A DNA stretch of 64,000 nucleotides from a virus. The position numbers and the translations under genes were made by a program. Shown one piece after another: positions 47,365 through 55,300 of the stretch (position 1 is its first letter; each line of letters starts with the position of its first letter). The notes under the pieces are model-generated. The model had not been told where the DNA came from. It saw nothing but the letters and a program-made list of their open reading frames with translations, and ran no database searches. The stretch lies in the IMG/VR virus record IMGVR_UViG_3300025087_000044, positions 35,114 to 99,113 of that record; one strand, given 5' to 3'.

Positions 47365-47417
47365 AAGCACCTAACTCAAGAGTGAAAGCTTAGTTTTCAT
47401 TTTTAAGTGGGGTGCTT
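47365..47417 (+). promoter_or_regulatory. leader hairpin that pairs with the portal ribosome binding region
   Basis: AAGCACC 47365-47371 at the expected transcript start pairs with GGTGCTT 47411-47417, which covers the GGGGTG region before the portal ATG at 47428. An inner stem TGAAA/TTTCA also forms. It may control translation of the first late gene. Confidence 0.5.
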
Positions 47418-47427
47418 TTGCGTATAT

Positions 47428-49614
47428 ATGAATATATTTCAATCCATAAGACAAGGATTATCTAATTTTAGGAGCAAAGATGCTCCCAAGATTAACAATG
47501 TAGATAATTCTTTTGTTAAAAGTGTTGGATATTCAGAAGAAGTTGCTGGAAGTAGTCAGGAAGAGTTATTGAGTTCCATTAAAGGTTGGTCGTATACTTG
47601 TATCTCGGCCATAGCAGACCAGATAGCTTCCATTGATTTGAAGTTGTATAGATTAAAGCCTGACGGCTCGGCTGATGAAGTTGTGGACAGCCCGATTTTA
47701 GATGTTTTGTATAAGGTCAATGATTTCACTACAAGATTTGACCATTTTTGGATAACGCAAGCGTTCCTTGAGGCTGTTGGAGAGGCGTATTGGTATTTGG
47801 ATATTAACAATGGAATTGTTGATAACATTTATTTTTTACAACCAGATAAAGTTGAGCCTATCATTGACAAGACTAGAATAATCGCAGGATATAATTATAG
47901 TGTCAATGGAAGTAAGATTGCCTTGCCGTTGGAACGGGTTGTGTTTTTCAAGCTACCCAACCCAGCTAATCCGTTTAGAGGCTTTGGAACAATGGAGGCT
48001 GCTGCAAAAACCATTGACCTTGACAACTATTCAGAAACGTGGAACAGAAACTTTTTCAAAAACTCTGCCAGACCACATAGTATCTTAAAAGTAAAGAATC
48101 AGAATTTGTCAAAAGAGCAGATGGAAAAGTTAAAATCTTCTATCGCATTATCATATCAAGGGCTTGAGAAGGCGCATGGAACTATGATTCTTTTTGGTGA
48201 TATGGAAGTAACTCCATTTGGAACCGCTCCCAAGGACATGGATTACGTAAGACAGCAAGAATTCGCAAGAGATAAGATTCTCGGTATATTCAGAGTGCCA
48301 AAGGAAGTAGTTGCTCAAACTTCAACGTCTAGTTTTGCGGCTGCAAAGACGGCTCAATATGCTTTTGCCAAATGGACAATCCAGCCTAAAATGGAACGGC
48401 TTATTCAGCAAATGAATGAGTTTTTTATCCCGATGTTTGCTGATTCTGAAGGATTGTATCTTGATTACACTAATCCCATTCCGGAAGATGATAATTACAA
48501 ATTGAGTCTTTACAATTCAGGAATAGTAAACGGGTGGATGACAGTAAACGAAGTTAGGAGTATGGAGAATCTTCCTTCTGTTGATGGTGGAGATGAGTTG
48601 AGAGCTAACGCGCCTGTGTTGCCGTTGGGATACGGATACACCCCTAATAAATCAATTAAAATCAACCAAGAACGATGCAAGGAGATAAAGTCAAGAAACA
48701 AGGAATACTATCAAGTAGAGGGTGAGAAGTTGAAATTGTTAAACAAGATAAAGAACCAGTTGCGGAAAGACATTTCCAATAAGATGAAGAAAAAAGATGC
48801 TGAGATTAGCGTTAAAAAAAAGTCATGGGAAATCGAGACGAAGATGGCTTTTTATCAGATAAAGAGCGTTATTTACGACAAGAATGTTATCAAGGCATAC
48901 AAGCTTCAATCAAAAGTGTTTAAAGAGCAGAAAGTTGAGGTTCTGAGTAAGTTTAAAGAAAATTACCCGCAAGAAAAAGCTCTTGATATAAACAAATTGA
49001 TTGCTTTGTTATTGCTGGACAAAAAGAAAGAGGCTAAGCGGTATAAAGATGCCATGTCTGCCTTGTTCTCAGATATATTCAATTCAAGCGCAACTGCTAC
49101 GTCAGACTTCATGAGAGAGAATCACGATGCAGACGTTGACACGTCAGAAATTACTCCTGAAAAATATATCAAGAAAGCCACGTCTAAAGTTGCCGGCAAG
49201 ATAACTGACACTACTAATAGTTTGATAAGGGGCAGATTGTCTGAAGGAATCGCTAATGGAGAGAGTAACGAAAAACTTGCCAAGAGAATTTCCGATTTAT
49301 TTGACGAAGCAGAGCAGGGCAGGGCTATGTCTATAGCAAGAACCGAGACAGCCAGATACAGCGAGCAAGCCACTCTCGATGTTTATAAAGAATCAGGAGT
49401 TGTTGACGGAAAGGAATGGGTTGTCAACCCTGACGCTTGTGAGTTTTGTCAAGAAATGGATGGAAAAACAGTATCGTTAGAGGAAGGCTTCGCAGGTAAG
49501 GGTGACGACCTTGAAGGTGTTGATGGAGGCGAGATAACAAATAGCTGGGACACGTTAGACACTCCACCGCTTCACCCGCAATGCAGATGCTTAATAGCTC
49601 CAATTTTTAAATAG
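47428..49614 (+). CDS. portal protein fused to MuF-type head morphogenesis domain
   Basis: 728 residues. Residues 1-400 are an HK97-like portal (SYTCISAIADQIASIDLKLY, NPFRGFGTMEAAAKTIDLDN, FGTAPKDMDYVRQQEFARDK, ILGIFRVPKEVVA), forming the dodecameric DNA entry ring. Residues about 600-728 are MuF/SPP1 gp7-like (SIARTETARYSEQATLDVYK, ACEFCQEMDGKTV, DTPPLHPQCRCLIAP). The two are separate genes in most phages, so this is a fusion. The middle (430-580) is helical. Confidence 0.88.
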   Translation: MNIFQSIRQGLSNFRSKDAPKINNVDNSFVKSVGYSEEVAGSSQEELLSSIKGWSYTCISAIADQIASIDLKLYRLKPDGSADEVVDSPILDVLYKVNDFTTRFDHFWITQAFLEAVGEAYWYLDINNGIVDNIYFLQPDKVEPIIDKTRIIAGYNYSVNGSKIALPLERVVFFKLPNPANPFRGFGTMEAAAKTIDLDNYSETWNRNFFKNSARPHSILKVKNQNLSKEQMEKLKSSIALSYQGLEKAHGTMILFGDMEVTPFGTAPKDMDYVRQQEFARDKILGIFRVPKEVVAQTSTSSFAAAKTAQYAFAKWTIQPKMERLIQQMNEFFIPMFADSEGLYLDYTNPIPEDDNYKLSLYNSGIVNGWMTVNEVRSMENLPSVDGGDELRANAPVLPLGYGYTPNKSIKINQERCKEIKSRNKEYYQVEGEKLKLLNKIKNQLRKDISNKMKKKDAEISVKKKSWEIETKMAFYQIKSVIYDKNVIKAYKLQSKVFKEQKVEVLSKFKENYPQEKALDINKLIALLLLDKKKEAKRYKDAMSALFSDIFNSSATATSDFMRENHDADVDTSEITPEKYIKKATSKVAGKITDTTNSLIRGRLSEGIANGESNEKLAKRISDLFDEAEQGRAMSIARTETARYSEQATLDVYKESGVVDGKEWVVNPDACEFCQEMDGKTVSLEEGFAGKGDDLEGVDGGEITNSWDTLDTPPLHPQCRCLIAPIFK

Positions 49615-49633
49615 ATAATAATTGTATAACAGT

Positions 49634-52327
49634 ATGGACAAGAAATACTTAAAAGCGATAACCAAAAGACAGAAGAATGGTTCACTGCTTGCGATTGCGT
49701 CAACTGAGAATAAGGATAGAGTCGGAGATTCTTTGAAAGCTGAAGATTGGGATTTTAAGCATTTTCAAAATAATCCAGTCCTTCAGGCAGGCCATGATTA
49801 CAGGCCTCAGTATACGATTGGAATTGCAGAGAATCTTAAGGTTGAGAACGGACAAGTTACGTTCACGCCAAAGTTTCATAACATCACAAAACTTGCCCAA
49901 GAGATAAGCAAGATGTATGAAGAGGGTTTTTTGACTGCTTGGAGTGTTGGCTTTATTCCCAAGGAATCTAACGTAGAAATCAAGAAGAATCAACTGCTTG
50001 AGGTTTCAGCAGTTGCCGTTCCTGCCAACCCTTATGCTTTGACTTCTTTAAAGAGTTGCAAGAAAGAATTGGAGAGTGTTGATAATGATGTTATAGAAAA
50101 TATAAAAGAGTGGGTAACTAAAGAATATGACGAGTTAACTGAACAGCCAGTCGAAGAGCCAGTTGTTGAAGCACCCGAAGAAGGTGTTGATGAAAAGATT
50201 TGGGATGATTCTGAAACAGAGGTAAGGTATAGAGTCAAAAACCCTGAATTATTCGAGCAAGATTCTTTTAGAACCATTGCCATAAAAGAAGACAAGCCAT
50301 CAATCAATGCTGTTATTGGAAAGCTCATCGGAGAAGAGTCAACAACTATCCAATCGCTTGTTTTCTCTAAAGATGAGGGCCGGACGTTAGAAGATGCGAA
50401 AACTTGGGTTGAAGAACATCCTGACATTAAAGCTATAGGAGAAGAGGACGTTCCATTGCCTGACGAAACGGTCCCTGAAGACATGCCAATGGATAAGCCT
50501 GCCGAAGACGCAGAAGAGTCTGAAAGCGATAAGCCTGAAATGATGAAGATGCAAACGGGAGAAACCAATGGACACACGCACGAGGCTGAGTTCGGTAAAG
50601 AATCTGGAAACGGAAAAACCAATGAAGTTGAAATGCACTATCATGACATTGAAAATTTTATTGTAAAAGAAGCTGGAGAAGTTGCTCACACTCATTCATT
50701 AGATGTTCAGCCTGAAGAGGGGAATGAAGATGAGGAGGTTGTGATAGAAGAGACTGGCTTGAGGGAGTTTAAGTATAAGGAGAGATGGAACAAGTCGTTA
50801 TCAAAATCGTTCGACATTGAAAATGCTCCGTCGATAACAAATAGCCCGATGTTTAAGATTTACACAAAGTATCTTGAGTGCAGCGTGAAGGACGTATTTG
50901 TTAATAGTACATTCGTTCCGTCTCCGATGATTGGAAATTACTTAAATGCTGTAAAGAATATATTGTCTGGATATAACTTGAAAGGCACTAGGGGATATGA
51001 TTTGTGGAGTGGAAATGAAATTCCACCATTATCTGAAGTCATTAAATTGAACTCATCTAGTTCAGACGACTTCCTTGTTCAAGGAACTCAGTATTACGAA
51101 AACGAAGGAAAGGGTTTTGTTGTACAGTATCAGCCAGTCTGGGGAGGAATGAGTGTCGACATATTGACTTCCAGAAATGACAAGGATTTCAATAAGAACA
51201 TAAAGAAGTTAATTGAAGATTACGCAGAGAAGAACAATAAACTAAAAGGAGAAATGTTTGCTCTAAGCGGTGAGTTCTTGGTTAAGACTGATGAACGGTT
51301 TGATGATATTGTGCTAGATGCAGTAGTTAAGAAATCAATCGTGAACACATCTAGTCAGATGGTTAAGAAGGGCATTGAGTTCGCCAGTCGAGGAATGATA
51401 TTCATGGGACCGCCAGGAACAGGGAAGACTAAAACGTGCAGAGCCATAATGAATAGTTCTGATTCTACGTTCATCTGGGTATCAAGCAAGGATTTAAGGG
51501 CTTACGGAGCGGTTGAATGTATAAGTTTGGCTTATTCTTTAGCTAGGAAGATTGCTCCTGCAATCATCTTGTTTGAAGATATTGATACATGGATTAAGGA
51601 TTATGTTATTGATGCGTTGAAGACTGAACTTGACGGGCTTAATTCCACCAAAGCTATCCTTACAATCCTTACGTCAAACAATCCTGAGAACCTGCCTGAT
51701 TCATTGATTGACAGACCAGGAAGATTCCATGAAGTGCTTGAATTCGGACTTCCTAATAAGGCATTGAGGTCAGAGATGATTGTAAAATTCATAGGAGATT
51801 CCATTGATTCAGTTGACACGGATAATCTTAACAAGGTTATTGATGACACAGAAGGAATGTCAGGTGCACATATTAAAGAGTTGGTTGAATACGCCAAAGT
51901 GATATCGGAAGAAGAAGCGGTCAGTCTTGATGTGGCTTTAGTAAAGAGTCTTGACAAGATAAAGAAACAGAGAGAGTTGATAAGCACTATACAGTCAAAG
52001 GCATTTAATCTGAAATTAAAGGAAGGAAGAGTATTGTCAACTAAAAACATTGAAGTAATTAACCAAGCGATAACTGCTCAAAAGAACTCAGTTCAGGTAC
52101 TTGAGAAACTTTTAGAAGAGTCATCAGCAATGAATGACGCTTCCAAAGCTCAAAAACCCTTTAACAAGAACGAGAGTTTAGCTAAAGGTCGGACAGAACC
52201 CCAAAAACGGATGGAGCAGAAAACCATAGGTCAGATGGAGACATCAGACCAAATAGTTTTACGGGTTCTACAAAAAATAGCGGGGCAATCTTGCTACGCT
52301 TTAAACAAGTTGAATAGAAAAATATGA
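49634..52327 (+). CDS. HK97-type prohead protease fused to an AAA+ ATPase
   Basis: 897 residues. Residues 10-135 are the prohead protease: TENKDRVGDSLKAEDWDF, QAGHDYRP (catalytic His about 54), FLTAWSVGFIP (catalytic Ser about 104) and SAVAVPANPYA. Residues 140-360 are acidic and disordered-looking with HTHEAE, MH-YHD and AHTHSL clusters. Residues about 385-560 are an unassigned domain. Then a AAA+ module: GPPGTGKTKT Walker A (about 592), IILFEDID Walker B and LTSNNPENLPDSLIDRPGRF with the arginine finger. The ORF is continuous through all parts, which is unusual for a capsid protease. Confidence 0.88.
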   Translation: MDKKYLKAITKRQKNGSLLAIASTENKDRVGDSLKAEDWDFKHFQNNPVLQAGHDYRPQYTIGIAENLKVENGQVTFTPKFHNITKLAQEISKMYEEGFLTAWSVGFIPKESNVEIKKNQLLEVSAVAVPANPYALTSLKSCKKELESVDNDVIENIKEWVTKEYDELTEQPVEEPVVEAPEEGVDEKIWDDSETEVRYRVKNPELFEQDSFRTIAIKEDKPSINAVIGKLIGEESTTIQSLVFSKDEGRTLEDAKTWVEEHPDIKAIGEEDVPLPDETVPEDMPMDKPAEDAEESESDKPEMMKMQTGETNGHTHEAEFGKESGNGKTNEVEMHYHDIENFIVKEAGEVAHTHSLDVQPEEGNEDEEVVIEETGLREFKYKERWNKSLSKSFDIENAPSITNSPMFKIYTKYLECSVKDVFVNSTFVPSPMIGNYLNAVKNILSGYNLKGTRGYDLWSGNEIPPLSEVIKLNSSSSDDFLVQGTQYYENEGKGFVVQYQPVWGGMSVDILTSRNDKDFNKNIKKLIEDYAEKNNKLKGEMFALSGEFLVKTDERFDDIVLDAVVKKSIVNTSSQMVKKGIEFASRGMIFMGPPGTGKTKTCRAIMNSSDSTFIWVSSKDLRAYGAVECISLAYSLARKIAPAIILFEDIDTWIKDYVIDALKTELDGLNSTKAILTILTSNNPENLPDSLIDRPGRFHEVLEFGLPNKALRSEMIVKFIGDSIDSVDTDNLNKVIDDTEGMSGAHIKELVEYAKVISEEEAVSLDVALVKSLDKIKKQRELISTIQSKAFNLKLKEGRVLSTKNIEVINQAITAQKNSVQVLEKLLEESSAMNDASKAQKPFNKNESLAKGRTEPQKRMEQKTIGQMETSDQIVLRVLQKIAGQSCYALNKLNRKI

Positions 52328-55300
52328 GTAAGAAAATTACAATCAACGGTAAAACCTACATCGAAGATGAGGGAGCCGCTCCTGAAACAACGGAGGAAGA
52401 AGTGAAGGAAGAAGGTGTAAGCGAGGAAGTGATTGACGAAACAGCACAGAAGATTCTCAAATCCTTGGGTATTGATGAGTTGAGAAAGTCAATTGCTGAG
52501 CTCAAACAGGCCACAAGCAAAGATAACGGGATTGACGCTAAGACCGCCTCTCTAATTGACCTTGCAGGCTTGATGAAGAAAGATGTCAATCAGTTGACAG
52601 TACAAGAGAAAATCATCGGATTCTTTCAGGCCATGGTTCAGAACAACCAGACCGTCATGAAAGCTTTGTCCGAGGGTTAGATAGCAGAAGCCCTCATTAA
52701 AATCGGTGAATTGCTGGGAACTCCTTTTTCAAAGGACAATCAGCAGCCAAGCTTTCGCTTAAATGGCGACTGAAGGTTCAACGACTAGGTCTTGAAACTG
52801 CGTATAGCAGAATATAACAGACCCAAGAGTGCCGATTACTAGCTCGTTAACAATTAAACTTGACTAATTCTCATAATTACTTTAAAATTATTGTATAATA
52901 ATTAAATTGTATTTATGAGAAAGATTCTCCAAAAGATAAAAACTGCCAGAGGAATTGGCTATGTAATGGAATGCGTTAATTGTCATAAGCCTTTCAGAAT
53001 AAAAAAATGGGATTATGACAATTTAAGAAAGGGAACTTATTGTTCTAACAGCTGTCGAGGTGAGTATCAACGTGTTTCTCTTGTTGGAAAACTTAATCCT
53101 AATTGGAAGGGTGGAAAGGTTCAGATAAAATGTATGGTTTGCGGAACAAGGGTTATGATTAAAGTTAAAGATGCAAAAAGGGGTGGTAAGTATTGTAGCA
53201 AACGGTGTAAAGACTATGACAACAGTAGAGTTGTTAAAATGAATTACGCAAACAATCCTGGACTAAGAGACAAGACAAAGCACGTTGGCGATAAAAACGG
53301 AAGATGGCTGTGTGGAAAGTCGTTTGAACCTTATACAACCTCTTTTAACGAACATACTAAGAACATTGTTAAAGACAGAGACAATAGAGTCTGTATGATT
53401 TGTGGAGTTAACGAAAAAGACCTAAGAGAGTCTTTAAACGTTCATCACATTGATTATGATAAAAAGAATAGCAACATTAACAATCTCATTTCATTGTGTA
53501 ATGTGTGTCATTCTAAAACAAATTCAAACAGAGAGTATTGGAGAAATTATTTGTCAAGTTTAATTGTTAACTAGCAGTAATGATATAGTCTGAACTGCAT
53601 AGTAATATGCAGATGCAACAAAATTAAAAAAGTTGCGATAACATAATGACTGCTGCCGATGGAGGATATCTTTTCCCTAAACGATTCATTGGGGCATACT
53701 AAATAAGTATGAAAATTGGGTGAACTGCTGGAACGTCCACTAAGTGGATAATCAGCAACCAAGCTAAAGGTTAAAATCTTTAGAAGGCTCAACGACTAGA
53801 GGGTGAAACTTGTTAAAAGAATATAATCCCTCCACGAGTGCCCAACTTCTTGAATTTGTAGCTGATATGTTGTATAATGTAATTATAATAAATAATTAAA
53901 TTATATGCGTAAAGGCTCTAAGATGACATTAGAACAGAGAAAAAGAGTTAGTCTTGCTCATTTTGGACATCCTGCATGGAATAAGGGTAAAAAGATGCCA
54001 GAATGGTGGGGAAGATTGTCTTCAGAAAGAGTATTAGCTGGAATAGGAGGAATGAAGGGAAGACATCACTCAGACAAGACCAAAGAAAAACAGAGAAAAT
54101 CCAATAAGACAAAACTACTTTGGCAAAATCCTGATTATAGAAAGATGATGTCCGAAAAGCACAAATGGCTTACTGGAAAAAATAATCCTGCTTATATTGA
54201 CGGAAGAAAGCCTCTAGTAATGAGAGTAAGAAATTCAGAAAAATATGAGAAATGGATTAAGTCTGTTTTCGAGAGAGATGATTACACTTGTCAAGACTGC
54301 AACGTTAGAGGTGGTAAATTAGAAGCACATCACATCAAAGGTTTTTCTAAGATATTTTCAGAAAATAACTTTAAAACCTTTGAGCAAGTAATGGACTGTG
54401 AAGAAATGTGGAATATGGACAATGGATTAACTCTCTGTAAAAAATGTCATAGCAAGATAAGTACAAGAAGATGATATAGTCTGACCACTAGATATACATA
54501 AAACTAGTGAAGCAAAAGATAAAGAACTTTTGCGATAACATAAATGGATGAGTTTGTTTCCGAGGTAGTTCGCGATTTGTCCAACGAGATGTATATGCGT
54601 AAACAACATTGCGCCCTTGCGTAAGCAAGGATAATCGGGTTAAACGGGGAAACTCCCTAACAAGGACAATCCCGTAGCAAGCATGAGGTTAAAATCTTAT
54701 GACGCTCTAACGACTAGATAGTGAACCTCTTAATTGAGAACATAACCTATCCACGAGTGCCCGACATTAGCTCTTTACAACTTAGATAGTTGAGACTCAA
54801 GAAATTTGATATGTTCTTGAAGACATTTAATAAATGTTTTCTCACCATTTCCCTTTTTGTCTGTTATCACAAGGTTTTCTGGGCGATTGTCATTTCTAAT
54901 GCCGTTTAGATGGTGAACAACATCTTGTTTAGTTAATTGCTTGTTATATTTAATAGAAGCTATTAAACGATGTTCGGGAACGTATCCATTAGAATCTGAT
55001 AAATAATGATTACGCATTTTTACTTTAACATATCCGTCTGCTGTATTAAACTTGCCCCCACGCCACATTGGATTACCTGATAACATCTGTCTTTTAGAGA
55101 TTGTTGCTCCACGTTCAGGAAGTTTATAGTTACAAGATGCGCATCTAAGATTTTTCTTGGGAATTTGTTTATTGCAATCAATGCAAAAATTAACAATCTT
55201 TTTTCTCAACATATTATCTAAGTTTAATTATTATATATATATTGTATATGTATAATCATTATAAGTAAAGTTCAAGTGAAGATATAGTCTGAACGCTACA

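Larger units (their letters stand above)
53679..54546 (+). mobile_element. group I intron 2 (with HNH ORF)
   Basis: P1 pairs exon CCCT with GGGG at 53691-53694 (U-G at the splice site). Core AACTGCTGG, AATCAGCAACCAAGC, GAAGGCTCAACGACTA. Ends GCGATAACATAAATG with G at 54546. It splits codons PRO-ASP of the capsid between 30-nt exon 2 and 54-nt exon 3. Confidence 0.88.

Noticed and set aside
50032-50622. Ser-rich minus-strand ORF opposite the protease gene
   Set aside because: It is the shadow of the acidic linker of the plus-strand protein, with no ribosome binding site and no domain.
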